Assembly: GCA_943789365.1 (NCBI GenBank)
Contig: CALSTV010000001.1
Span: 3,557,343 to 3,621,342, forward strand
DNA length: 64,000 nucleotides
DNA from: an uncultured Flavobacteriaceae bacterium
GTDB lineage: Bacteria > Bacteroidota > Bacteroidia > Flavobacteriales > Flavobacteriaceae
Reading direction: 5' to 3'
Every line of letters begins with the position of its first letter. Position 1 is the first letter of the stretch. A program made the translations under genes and the position numbers. Below are positions 18,782 to 27,761 of the stretch, piece after piece. The notes under the pieces are model-generated. The model searched no databases and was not told the origin of the DNA. It saw only the letters and a list, made by a program, of their open reading frames with translations.

Positions 18782-19804
18782 ATGATCCAAATTAATGTAT
18801 TTTTTAACTCGGCTTTAGCGCACTTCAATCAATTATTTTGCGGTTTGGAATTATTGAAAAGAGAAAAAGAAATCTCGGTAAAGTATCAATACGCCCCTAA
18901 TTTAAAAATGTATGGAGGCATTATCAAAATTCTTATTGACGACAAAACGGCATATGTCGATGTACAGGACTCTAACAAATTTGATAAAACTCTCTATGAA
19001 GATGCAGATATTTATTTTAAAAGAATGCTGTTAAAGACCGATGCAGAAAAATTCCCGAAACTGTCTCCTTATGGTTTGAATTATTCTGTAATGGCCGAGA
19101 ACCATTTTCTAAAATATATATTTTTAAAAAACAAAAAATTTATAAAGCTTTCTTTGAAATATCATTGGCTTCTAAGTGCAATCTTAAATATGAACGACAG
19201 TATTGCTAACTGCTACTATAAAAAGTTTGAGCGTAAACCGCAACCAAAATTGGAAAACCGTATTGTTTTTTCCACTAGGCTTTGGGATCCTGATCGAAAC
19301 GATGAAACTTGGAAAAAAAAGGAGAGAAAAATCTTAAACGATCAAAGAGTTTCTATTATTAGAAAACTAAAGAAAAACTATAGCAACTTATTTTCAGGCG
19401 GGATATTTTTAGACCCTCATTCTAAGCGCATCTGTTCAGATATTATTGTTTCAAAATCTTTTAGCGATAAAAAAAAATACCTTAATTTGTTAAAAAAAGC
19501 AACCATCACAGTTACCAACCAAGGACTTGAAGGTTCCATAGGTTGGAAATTTGCGGAATATATTGCAAATGCATCCGCTATTTTGACAACCCCGATTGAT
19601 GAATATATGTTGCTCGGTAACCTGGTCGAAGGAACGCACTATCTTTCCTATACCTCTGAAGAAGAGTTCTTAAATAAACTTGAAACACTCTTAAATGATA
19701 ATGAATTAAGAGCGATGATGATGGAAGAGAATTATAAATACTATAAAACCTATTTGAATCCGAAGTCAAAAGTAAAATTGCTTATTGAAAAAACCATATG
19801 TTGA
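18782..19804 (+). CDS. Uncharacterised polysaccharide-locus protein (possible glycosyltransferase)
   Basis: 340 residues, not recognised with confidence. The C-terminal part (about 240-335) reads TVTNQGLEGSIGWKFAEYIA, then TTPIDEYMLLGN, and ends with a short helix. This resembles the distal domain of family-1-like glycosyltransferases, in which a marker of seniority or default position is reset. The N-terminal 120 residues show no clear nucleotide-sugar motif. It sits 55 bases after the ligase-like gene and before a methyltransferase, so a role in the same polymer is inferred from position only. Confidence 0.5.
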   Translation: MIQINVFFNSALAHFNQLFCGLELLKREKEISVKYQYAPNLKMYGGIIKILIDDKTAYVDVQDSNKFDKTLYEDADIYFKRMLLKTDAEKFPKLSPYGLNYSVMAENHFLKYIFLKNKKFIKLSLKYHWLLSAILNMNDSIANCYYKKFERKPQPKLENRIVFSTRLWDPDRNDETWKKKERKILNDQRVSIIRKLKKNYSNLFSGGIFLDPHSKRICSDIIVSKSFSDKKKYLNLLKKATITVTNQGLEGSIGWKFAEYIANASAILTTPIDEYMLLGNLVEGTHYLSYTSEEEFLNKLETLLNDNELRAMMMEENYKYYKTYLNPKSKVKLLIEKTIC

Positions 19805-19830
19805 AGTAATAATCTATAAACGCTATTCGT

Positions 19831-20658
19831 ATGTTTTTTAATTGTAAATATTGTAATCATAAAACCAAACCAAAAGTTGAACGTTTGGAAATTGTCGAAT
19901 GTGAACATTGCAAATTAGTATTCTGTCAAAAAACGTTTTCACAAAAAGAATTGTCAGACACGTATAATAATTTATACAATAGTTCAAAAAAAACGCATTA
20001 TGATGTACACACAAAATACGAGTTTGTCAAACTGCAAAAGGAAACTCTTCCTAGAATTGGTTTTAATAGAAAAAGGTTAATCGATATCTATTGTAATAAC
20101 ACTTCATTAAAAGTTTTAGAAATAGGAAGTGGAATAGGTCTTATTGGAAGTTACCTGAGAAAAAAGAAAATCAAAGATTATTTAGGTTTAGAGTTGGACA
20201 AAGAAACCTGTAAAAAAGCTGCCTCCCTAGGACTCAATGTAGTGAACTCGGATTTCAGTTATATGAGTAAACTTGATAGTAGGGTTGATATTATTATGCT
20301 ATGGGAAGTCCTTGAACATCTCCAAGATATAAAGTTGTTCTTAGAGCTTTCTTATCAGAACACAGTTCCTAATGGACTTTTACTGTTTTCAGTGCCTAAT
20401 TTCAACAAAATTAAAAACTACCGAATCACAAAAAACAAACACATTTATCAAGATGAACCTCCAATTCATCTAAACTTTTTCACAAAAGAAAACATTCATT
20501 CAGTATTAGAAAAAGCTGGATATAAAGTAGAATATTTATATATAAAAAAAACACCTTACTTAAACTTTAAACAAAAACAGTTCTATGAGATGTTATGGAA
20601 AGCCTTATTAGGAAAATACCATGGATCTAGTATATATGTAGCAGCAAGAAAAGCATAA
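19831..20658 (+). CDS. SAM-dependent methyltransferase with N-terminal zinc ribbon
   Basis: 275 residues. An N-terminal zinc-ribbon-like segment has two CxxC pairs (CKYCNHK and CEHCK). A class I methyltransferase core follows: VLEIGSGIGLIG (SAM-binding motif I, about 93-104), the acidic LGLELD strand end, and WEVLEHLQD. Such proteins in polysaccharide loci methylate sugars or cap chain ends. Chain-end methylation combined with Wzm/Wzt export is a known length-control strategy, so a capping role is possible but unproven. Confidence 0.78.
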   Translation: MFFNCKYCNHKTKPKVERLEIVECEHCKLVFCQKTFSQKELSDTYNNLYNSSKKTHYDVHTKYEFVKLQKETLPRIGFNRKRLIDIYCNNTSLKVLEIGSGIGLIGSYLRKKKIKDYLGLELDKETCKKAASLGLNVVNSDFSYMSKLDSRVDIIMLWEVLEHLQDIKLFLELSYQNTVPNGLLLFSVPNFNKIKNYRITKNKHIYQDEPPIHLNFFTKENIHSVLEKAGYKVEYLYIKKTPYLNFKQKQFYEMLWKALLGKYHGSSIYVAARKA

Positions 20659-20738
20659 AATCAACGAACTAGGAATTTTCGAAAAAGAAAGTCAAATCTC
20701 AGGCATTATATTTCATTTATTCCGTTAAATTTGTTGCA

Positions 20739-21752
20739 ATGATCAAAATCCTATACATCGGAAATGACCTGTTAAAAAACACGAAGTACACCACAACTAT
20801 GGATACTTTGAGTAATTTATTGGAGCAAGAGAAGTATACCATTTACAAAAGCTCCTCTAAAACAAATAAATTTTTGAGACTATTGGATATGTGTCGGGCA
20901 ATAGTCAAACACAGGGATACAGTTCAATATGTATTGATTGATACCTACAGTACAGTCAATTTTTATTATGCTTATATAACTGCCCAACTCTGCAGATTAT
21001 TTCGACTAAAATACGTCCCAATCTTACATGGCGGAAATTTACCTGAGCGAATCAACCGTTCTAAAACTTTAAGTAGAGACCTGTTTTGCAATGCATATAA
21101 AAACGTAAGTCCGTCCAACTATCTCAAAGTAGCCTTCGAAAAAAAAGGGTATCAGACCGAATTGATTCCAAATGTTTTGGAAATTGAAAACTATAGCTTT
21201 AAACAACGAGACACCATTGCGCCAAAATTGTTGTATGTCCGTTCCTTTGCAGATATTTACAACCCAACTATGGCTGTAAAAGTACTTTACGAATTGAAAA
21301 AATCGCACTCTGAAGCCAAACTTTGCATGGTAGGACCCGATAAAGACGGAACCCTTTTAAAAGTAAAAGAAATGATAACTGATTTAAAGCTGGAAGACTC
21401 AGTTACTATAACCGGAGTGCTTTCAAGAGAAAAATGGCATAAATTATCTGAAAATTACGACATTTTTATCAATACCACCAATTTTGACAATACCCCGGTA
21501 AGTGTGTTGGAAGCTATGGCTTTGGGTTTACCTATTGTCTCTACAAACGCAGGTGGAATTCCGTATTTAATCGACAACGAGAAGGATGGTGTCCTGGTAA
21601 CTAAAGATGCAGCAAGCGAAATGACAGAAGCCATATTATCGCTGATGTCATCAAATAAAAAAGCCCAAGAAATAAGTAAAAACGCACGTACAAAGGTGGA
21701 ACAATACGGTTGGGATTCCGTGAAACATAAATGGTTTGACATACTCGAATAA
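20739..21752 (+). CDS. Glycosyltransferase family 4
   Basis: 337 residues. Typical GT4 second domain: LLYVRSFADIYNP, ITGVLSREKWHKL, and a DNTPVSVLEAMALG segment in the position of the EX7E motif with Asp in place of the first Glu, then GIPYLIDNEKDG. The stop overlaps the next start by one base. Confidence 0.88.
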   Translation: MIKILYIGNDLLKNTKYTTTMDTLSNLLEQEKYTIYKSSSKTNKFLRLLDMCRAIVKHRDTVQYVLIDTYSTVNFYYAYITAQLCRLFRLKYVPILHGGNLPERINRSKTLSRDLFCNAYKNVSPSNYLKVAFEKKGYQTELIPNVLEIENYSFKQRDTIAPKLLYVRSFADIYNPTMAVKVLYELKKSHSEAKLCMVGPDKDGTLLKVKEMITDLKLEDSVTITGVLSREKWHKLSENYDIFINTTNFDNTPVSVLEAMALGLPIVSTNAGGIPYLIDNEKDGVLVTKDAASEMTEAILSLMSSNKKAQEISKNARTKVEQYGWDSVKHKWFDILE

Positions 21753-23032
21753 TGTTATATAAAGCAATCTATAAAATAGGGGTGGCAGTGAGAAATCCAT
21801 CCATGATCAAGATCTTTTCATTTTTAAAAGAAAGTGATAAGTGGAGCGAAAAACGCTTAATGGATTACCAATTTGAACGTCTTAAATTTATGGTGGACTT
21901 TGCCTATGGGAACACAACCTACTACAAAGAGAAATTCGACAATGCTAAGTTTTCTCCATCAGACTTAATAAACATGGAAGATCTTACAAAAATTCCTTTT
22001 TTGGACAAAACTGATGTCTTAACGCATAATACACAGATTCATACACCCGCTACATCCAAAACCTTTACAGCAATCACATCTGGGAGTACCGGAGAATCTT
22101 TAGCTTTTAAAAGAGATGAACACGCCGATTCGTTCAATCGAGCTTCGGCCTTTAGAGGTTATTCCTGGTATGGAGTAAAACCATGGGAAAAGAATGGTTA
22201 CTTCTGGGGATTTAATTTTTCATTTTCTAAAAGAATTAAAACACGATTTTTAGATACATTACAAAATCGCTTTCGCCTGTTTAGCTATCGAGAAGAACCG
22301 CTGCATTCTTTTGTTAAAAAATTAAAAAAAACCAAATACTTACATGGTTACTCATCTATGATTTATCAAACTGCTAAATTGATAAACCGTAGTAACATGT
22401 CAAAGCCAGCTCATATAAAAATGATCAAAGGAACGTCAGAAAAAATATTCGATAACTATCAGGAAGAGGTGAAAAAGGCCTTCGGAACAAAAATCGTCAG
22501 TGAATACGGTGCTACGGAATCAGGTGTTATCGCTTTTGAATGTCCGGAAGGAAACATGCATATCAATATGGAAGGAGTTTTGGTAGAAGAGATTGAGAAC
22601 GAAATTGTAGTTACCAACCTTCAAATGACTTCATTTCCACTCATACGTTACAAACTAGGCGATTATATTCAATTAGCTCCCGAAAGCAAGCAATGTAAAT
22701 GTGGAAGAAAACATCGAATATTAGAAGAAGTTACGGGTAGAATAGGAGAAACCATTTACGGTAGAACCACTGAATACCCAAGCTTGTATTTTTATTACAT
22801 ATTTAAAAACTTAAGTAACACCCATAATATAAAACTCAATTATCAAATTGTTCAAAATGAGCGCGGAAAATTAGAGGTCCGAATAGAACAAATGATGCTG
22901 GAATCAGAAAAAGAAAAATTAAAAGAAGAGTTTTTGGCATATTTTAATAATGACATTGCATATTCGTTGAAAGATGATTGTACCTTGCAAACTTCTAATA
23001 GCAAATTAAAAAGTTTTATTTCTCACTTATAA
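21752..23032 (+). CDS. CapK-like adenylate-forming enzyme (phenylacetate-CoA ligase family)
   Basis: 426 residues of the ANL superfamily. The AMP-binding P-loop is TSGSTGESLAF (about 110-120), the adenine-binding EYGATESG lies at about 251-258, and CKCGRKHR occupies the cysteine-bearing position common in CapK proteins. CapK-like enzymes are frequent in capsule and O-antigen loci, where they are thought to activate a carboxylic acid for transfer to a sugar; the substrate is not established. It directly follows a transferase and is followed after two bases by another. Confidence 0.82.
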   Translation: MLYKAIYKIGVAVRNPSMIKIFSFLKESDKWSEKRLMDYQFERLKFMVDFAYGNTTYYKEKFDNAKFSPSDLINMEDLTKIPFLDKTDVLTHNTQIHTPATSKTFTAITSGSTGESLAFKRDEHADSFNRASAFRGYSWYGVKPWEKNGYFWGFNFSFSKRIKTRFLDTLQNRFRLFSYREEPLHSFVKKLKKTKYLHGYSSMIYQTAKLINRSNMSKPAHIKMIKGTSEKIFDNYQEEVKKAFGTKIVSEYGATESGVIAFECPEGNMHINMEGVLVEEIENEIVVTNLQMTSFPLIRYKLGDYIQLAPESKQCKCGRKHRILEEVTGRIGETIYGRTTEYPSLYFYYIFKNLSNTHNIKLNYQIVQNERGKLEVRIEQMMLESEKEKLKEEFLAYFNNDIAYSLKDDCTLQTSNSKLKSFISHL

Positions 23033-23034
23033 GT

Positions 23035-23784
23035 ATGGATTCAAAATTAGTTTCAATAATCACCCCTTGTTATAATTCAGAAAGATTTATTGCTGAAACC
23101 ATACAAAGTGTTCAGAAACAGACCTATCCGAATTGGGAAATGCTGATTACCGATGATGGATCCACAGATAATTCAGTGGAAATTATCAAAACATTCATCA
23201 AAAATGATGGGCGAATAAAATTGTTCGAAATAAAGAACGCCGGTCCGGGTGTTGCAAGAAACAACTCCATAAAACATGTAAAAGGCAATTATATGGCCTT
23301 TATTGATAGTGATGATTTGTGGTTTCCTGAATTCCTAAGTACTTCTTTAAAAACTATTGGAGCCACCGAAGGTTTTGTATTTTCCTCCTATAAAAGATGT
23401 GACGAAATTACTTTAAAACCTGTTCATGAAGACTTTATTGTTCCCGATAAAGTGAATTATCACGACATTTTAAAGACAAATTCCATAAGCTGCCTCACCG
23501 CCTTTATAGAAATTGAAAAGCTCGGAAAAAAACGAATGCCAGAGGTACGCTATAGACAAGATATGGGCTTATGGTTACGTTACTTAAAAGAAATTGATTA
23601 TGCTGAAGGAATAAAAATACCACTAGCCATTTACAGAATTCGAAACAATTCACACTCACGTAATAAATGGGAATTGTTGAAGCCTCAATGGTATTTTTAC
23701 AGACATGTCGAACATCAATCTTTTATGAAGGCTGTATATTATATGGCTATTTGGGCATATTATGGCTATAGGAAGTATAGATGA
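23035..23784 (+). CDS. Glycosyltransferase family 2
   Basis: 249 residues. VSIITPCYNSE at the N-terminus, ITDDGSTDNS, NAGPGVARNNS and the metal-binding DSDD at about 92-95 define GT-A family 2. At 249 residues it is short and close to the minimal catalytic domain, with a C-terminal aromatic helix. Two bases separate it from the CapK-like gene. Confidence 0.9.
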   Translation: MDSKLVSIITPCYNSERFIAETIQSVQKQTYPNWEMLITDDGSTDNSVEIIKTFIKNDGRIKLFEIKNAGPGVARNNSIKHVKGNYMAFIDSDDLWFPEFLSTSLKTIGATEGFVFSSYKRCDEITLKPVHEDFIVPDKVNYHDILKTNSISCLTAFIEIEKLGKKRMPEVRYRQDMGLWLRYLKEIDYAEGIKIPLAIYRIRNNSHSRNKWELLKPQWYFYRHVEHQSFMKAVYYMAIWAYYGYRKYR

Positions 23785-23841
23785 TTCTTTTTATGTGCTA
23801 AAATTATTTATTGAAAATAATTCATAGTCAAAAGAAAATCC

Positions 23842-23849
23842 TAAATTTG
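23842..23849 (+). promoter_or_regulatory. Possible -7 element before the initiating transferase
   Basis: TAAATTTG matches TAnnTTTG and lies about 40 bases before ATG 23888 in the 103-base gap after the previous gene. The best upstream TTG (23811-23813) is spaced 28 bases away, longer than normal, so the assignment is tentative. Confidence 0.35.
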
Positions 23850-23887
23850 AAGCCTATTTCATATCAAATTACCCCCAACTTCGCATT

Positions 23888-25288
23888 ATGAATAAAAAGA
23901 AAAAAATTAAATACATCAACATCTCCGAAAGAAAGGTATTGTTACGCTTGTTTGATTTATTGAGTGTGTTTGTTGGCATTTATTTCATTGCGAGATTCTT
24001 AGGTGTTTCCTATATTACTTTTGATAATGAAATGACTAGCAAATGGGTACTCACTTTTCTTATCTATTTCTTACTTTTTGGTCATATTTTCGACATGTAC
24101 AATCTAAAAGTTTCGAGCAGTAGATTTTTAGCATTTCAAAGTAGCCTAATTACCAGTTTTACGAGTATCATGTTTTATATGTTTACTCCTAGGTTAACAC
24201 CTTCCTTACCCAATGACAGAATAGAAATACTTTATTTGTTTTTAGCAGTATTAATTCCAACCACGATCTGGCGATTTATTTATAGTACTTATATTTTTAG
24301 CCCAAGACTATTAAAAAATATTTTAATCATTGGAAACGCTAAAAAAGTTAAGAATATACTTACAATCATAGAAAAAAAGAATTTTCAAAACAACATTATT
24401 GGTTATATTGCTGATACTCCAATCGAATCAAAAGAAGCGTATAAGTATACGGCAATTCAAGACGCAAACCTTTTGGAAATCGTACAAAATATAACCATCG
24501 ATGAAATTGTAATTTCAGAAAACTCGATAGACCTAAGTAAAAATCCAGAAATTAGTAAACAGATTATTTATTTATTCGAGCATGGAATCAATATAAAAAG
24601 TATTGAAAATTTATACGAAGAAATCACCCTTAGCATTGCCCAGGAAAACTTAAATAAGGATTTTTACAAACATATTTCATTTAGTAAAAACCATGAGAAC
24701 ACGTTTTATCTTTTATTTGTGCGGGTATTTGATATATTCATTTCAATTTTAGGGATCCTAAGTCTCTGTTTTTTTATACCATTTGTGTTTTTGGGAAATA
24801 TGATAGGAAGTAAAGGTCCATTATTTTACAAGCAAATTCGCGTAGGTCGAAATGGAATGCATTTTAAGATCTATAAATTTCGATCCATGGTAGTAAATGC
24901 AGAAAAAGAAGGCAAGGCAGTTTGGGCTTCCAAAGAAGACACAAGAATTACTATTTTTGGTAAGTTTTTACGAAAAACTAGAATAGATGAAATCCCCCAA
25001 TTTCTTAATATTTTACTTGGTGAAATGAGCCTCATTGGCCCTAGACCTGAACGTCCTGAATTTGTAAACAATTTGCAAAAAGAATTGCCTTTTTATGCTA
25101 TCCGACATGTCATTAGCCCAGGTTTAACGGGATGGGCACAGGTTATGTATCCGTATGCAAATACAGTAAAAGAACAAGAAATAAAACTTAGATACGATTT
25201 GTATTACATAAAATATCGCGGGTTGTTTATGGATTTTAAAATTTTGATTAAAACCATTGCAACAGTCCTACGATTTAAAGGACAATAA
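23888..25288 (+). CDS. Polyprenyl glycosylphosphotransferase (initiating sugar transferase)
   Basis: 466 residues. The N-terminal half contains about four membrane segments and a Rossmann-like region starting ILIIGNAKKVK. After a fifth hydrophobic segment comes the C-terminal bacterial sugar-transferase domain: YKQIRVGRNGMHFKIYKFRSM, then RKTRIDEIPQFLNILLGEM, SLIGPRPERP and SPGLTGWAQV. These enzymes (WbaP/WcaJ/PglC family) load a sugar-1-phosphate on undecaprenyl phosphate and so start repeat-unit synthesis. It is probably the committed step for the whole locus. Confidence 0.92.
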   Translation: MNKKKKIKYINISERKVLLRLFDLLSVFVGIYFIARFLGVSYITFDNEMTSKWVLTFLIYFLLFGHIFDMYNLKVSSSRFLAFQSSLITSFTSIMFYMFTPRLTPSLPNDRIEILYLFLAVLIPTTIWRFIYSTYIFSPRLLKNILIIGNAKKVKNILTIIEKKNFQNNIIGYIADTPIESKEAYKYTAIQDANLLEIVQNITIDEIVISENSIDLSKNPEISKQIIYLFEHGINIKSIENLYEEITLSIAQENLNKDFYKHISFSKNHENTFYLLFVRVFDIFISILGILSLCFFIPFVFLGNMIGSKGPLFYKQIRVGRNGMHFKIYKFRSMVVNAEKEGKAVWASKEDTRITIFGKFLRKTRIDEIPQFLNILLGEMSLIGPRPERPEFVNNLQKELPFYAIRHVISPGLTGWAQVMYPYANTVKEQEIKLRYDLYYIKYRGLFMDFKILIKTIATVLRFKGQ

Positions 25289-25354
25289 AAAAACGAAAGT
25301 GACACTTATACAATGTTATCTATTTCTTTAGAGATTTAATTGTAACTTTCAAGA

Positions 25355-25894
25355 ATGAGATATGTATCGAAATTGATTCTATTTACGTTTTTGGGCTGGA
25401 AATTGTCAGGAGAATTCCCTAAAAAACGCAATCAATATATTATAATATTCGCGCCTCATACCAGTGGAGTAGATTTCCTATTAGCTTTATTAGTGCGTTC
25501 GATCACTCAAATTAGTCCTTACTATTTTGGAAAAGCAAGTTTATTTAAAAAACCTTTTGGTTACGTTTTTAAAAGTTTAAAAGGAATCCCTATCGATCGT
25601 TCTTCAAATCAAAATTATGTACAAACCATAGTGCAAAACTTCAAAGATAATCCGCGTTATATCCTTGCACTTGCGCCGGAAGGAACCCGTAAGAAGGTTA
25701 CCAAATGGAAAACAGGTTTTTATTATATAGCCCATCAAGCTCAAGTACCAATTGTTAAGGTGTCTATGGATTATTCTAAAAAAGAAATTTGTATCGATAA
25801 TCCAGTTATGACATCTGGTGATTTTGAATCTGATATGATAAAGATTCAAGTTTTTTTTAAAGATGCAATAGGAAAACACCCTCAGTTTAGTTAA
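25355..25894 (+). CDS. 1-acylglycerol-3-phosphate acyltransferase-like protein (PlsC family)
   Basis: 179 residues, shorter than typical PlsC (about 240). The catalytic HX4D box is HTSGVD at 35-40 and the acceptor-binding box is PEGTRKK at about 108-114. KGIPIDRSSNQN fits the family's third block. It lacks an obvious N-terminal membrane anchor beyond the first 20 residues. It lies 66 bases after the polysaccharide locus and may acylate lipid or a sugar; the link to the locus is positional. A hairpin (ACAGTTTT/AAAACTGT, 25914-25936) follows without a T-run. Confidence 0.78.
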   Translation: MRYVSKLILFTFLGWKLSGEFPKKRNQYIIIFAPHTSGVDFLLALLVRSITQISPYYFGKASLFKKPFGYVFKSLKGIPIDRSSNQNYVQTIVQNFKDNPRYILALAPEGTRKKVTKWKTGFYYIAHQAQVPIVKVSMDYSKKEICIDNPVMTSGDFESDMIKIQVFFKDAIGKHPQFS

Positions 25895-25989
25895 AATAAA
25901 CGCAAAACCCCGAACAGTTTTACCCCTGAAAACTGTGTAAATTCACCGAATTTGTAGTACCTTTCAAAAAAACTTAATTACAGACATCT

Positions 25990-27318
25990 ATGAAACATAT
26001 AGCATTACACTGGAGAATTCTAATAGGCATGTTTTTAGGGATTGTCTTTGGGTTTTTAATGTTACAAATAACTGGTGGAAAATCATTTGTACAACATTGG
26101 GTTGAACCCATAGGTACCATTTTTGTAAAAATGCTTAAGCTCATAGCGGTGCCACTTATCGTTGCTTCGCTAATAAAAGGGATTTCTGATTTAAAGGACA
26201 TTTCTAAATTCAAATCAATGGGTTTAAAAACCATTGTGCTTTATGTGACAACAACTATTATTGCAATAACTATAGGCTTAATAATTGTCAACATTTCCAA
26301 ACCAGGAGAAGGAATCTCTGAGCAAACCATCGTAGAGCTCAAACAAACCTATGCCTCGAGTAGCAAAATACAAGAACGCATTTCCGAAGCCAACAAACAG
26401 CAAGAGAACGGTCCATTGCAATTTGTCGTTGATATGGTTCCAGACAATGCGTTTAAAGCAATGAGCAACAATAAATTGATGCTTCAGGTTATCTTTTTTA
26501 CCATCTTTCTCGGACTTAGTATGTTATTAATTCCTGAAAAAGAAGCCAAACCGCTTAAAAATTTTTTCGACTCCTTAAACTCCGTCGTTTTAAAAATGGT
26601 CGACCTCATAATGTTACTCGCTCCGTTAGCCGTTTTGTCTTTATTGGCGACTGTAATTGTAAGTACGAATGACGCAGATGTCTTGTTTGCTCTATTGCGC
26701 TATGTAGGGGTAGTTGTCTCAGGTTTGCTATTGATGATTGCCTTTTATCTATTGGTAGTATCGATATATACAAAGAAATCACCCATTTGGTTTTTAAAAC
26801 AAATTGCACCTGCACAATTACTAGCATTTTCAACAAGTTCGAGCGCAGCTACATTACCTGTTACCATGGAACGCGTCGAAGAACATATAGGCGTTGATAA
26901 AGAAGTTGCTAGTTTTGTTTTGCCTGTAGGCGCAACCATAAACATGGATGGAACAAGCCTATATCAGGCTGTTGCTTCCGTTTTTATCATGCAAGTATTA
27001 TGGCCTGAAGGCTTGGTTTTTAGTAATCAATTGATCATTGTCCTAACCGCTCTAATGGCATCCATTGGTTCTGCAGCTGTTCCTGGTGCGGGAATGGTTA
27101 TGTTGGTGATTGTATTAGATTCTATTGGATTTCCTAAAGAACTACTTCCAATTGGATTGGCATTAATTTTTGCCGTGGATAGACCTCTAGATATGTTAAG
27201 AACAACCATCAATGTTACCGGTGACGCTTGTGTTTCTATGGCCATTGCAAAATCTGAAGGTAAATTAGGAGAACCTAATGTTAAAAATTGGGACGACAAT
27301 TATCCCCCTAAAAAATAA
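25990..27318 (+). CDS. Dicarboxylate/amino acid:cation symporter
   Basis: 442 residues with about eight hydrophobic segments and two re-entrant loops, the GltP/GltPh fold. Signature elements: the serine-rich re-entrant loop FSTSSSAATLPVTM (about 280-293), the cation site INMDGTSLYQAV (about 317-328) and AVDRPLDMLRTTINVTGD near the C-terminus. The aspartates and Asn of the last helix needed for substrate and sodium are present. It takes up glutamate, aspartate or C4-dicarboxylates with sodium or protons. It ends directly at the stop of the convergent downstream gene. Confidence 0.92.
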   Translation: MKHIALHWRILIGMFLGIVFGFLMLQITGGKSFVQHWVEPIGTIFVKMLKLIAVPLIVASLIKGISDLKDISKFKSMGLKTIVLYVTTTIIAITIGLIIVNISKPGEGISEQTIVELKQTYASSSKIQERISEANKQQENGPLQFVVDMVPDNAFKAMSNNKLMLQVIFFTIFLGLSMLLIPEKEAKPLKNFFDSLNSVVLKMVDLIMLLAPLAVLSLLATVIVSTNDADVLFALLRYVGVVVSGLLLMIAFYLLVVSIYTKKSPIWFLKQIAPAQLLAFSTSSSAATLPVTMERVEEHIGVDKEVASFVLPVGATINMDGTSLYQAVASVFIMQVLWPEGLVFSNQLIIVLTALMASIGSAAVPGAGMVMLVIVLDSIGFPKELLPIGLALIFAVDRPLDMLRTTINVTGDACVSMAIAKSEGKLGEPNVKNWDDNYPPKK

Positions 27319-27747
27319 TCAATCGATAAATCGATTTGCTTCCTGTGGAGTGGGAACGCGACAACTTTCTAAAATGCCAAACCATTTATAGCGATGTTTT
27401 GCGATGTACGCATAGACCTTGTCTCTAATGTATTTTGGAATGATATAAAGAATTCCTGACATACGCCAAGCACCACCTAAAAGTTGCAAAACCTTAAGCG
27501 CTGCAGAGGATTTTGTATAGATTGCATCTTTCGTGATGAGCACAACACTATCAACCTGAGAAAAATCAGTGGATTGTTTGCCGAAAAAATCTGAAGCAAG
27601 CTCAGAACTTAAACTTCCAAAAAGAAATTGTTTTTTTGAATCGTGTCGCAATACAAATTGAACTGAACGATCACATAGACGACAAACACCATCATAAAGC
27701 AGAATATTAGAATGCTCTTTAAGTTCGTTTATCGTTGTTGTAGCCAT
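27319..27747 (-). CDS. DCC-family thiol-disulfide oxidoreductase-like protein (DUF393)
   Basis: 142 residues. The N-terminal LLYDGVCRLCDRSVQF carries the DGVCxLC motif of the family, with two cysteines in a CxxC-like arrangement on a thioredoxin-like fold. Residues about 95-130 include YIIPKYIRDKVYAYIAKHRYKWFG, in keeping with known members. Its physiological role is unknown. Convergent with the symporter gene with no spacer, and 14 bases before the Gfo/Idh gene start region on the same strand. Confidence 0.85.
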   Translation of the reverse strand: MATTTINELKEHSNILLYDGVCRLCDRSVQFVLRHDSKKQFLFGSLSSELASDFFGKQSTDFSQVDSVVLITKDAIYTKSSAALKVLQLLGGAWRMSGILYIIPKYIRDKVYAYIAKHRYKWFGILESCRVPTPQEANRFID

Positions 27748-27761
27748 CCAAACAAATTACA

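Noticed and set aside
25914-25936. Hairpin before the symporter as a riboswitch or terminator
   Set aside because: 8-base stem without a T-run and with no known ligand-binding pattern; may be a chance structure.
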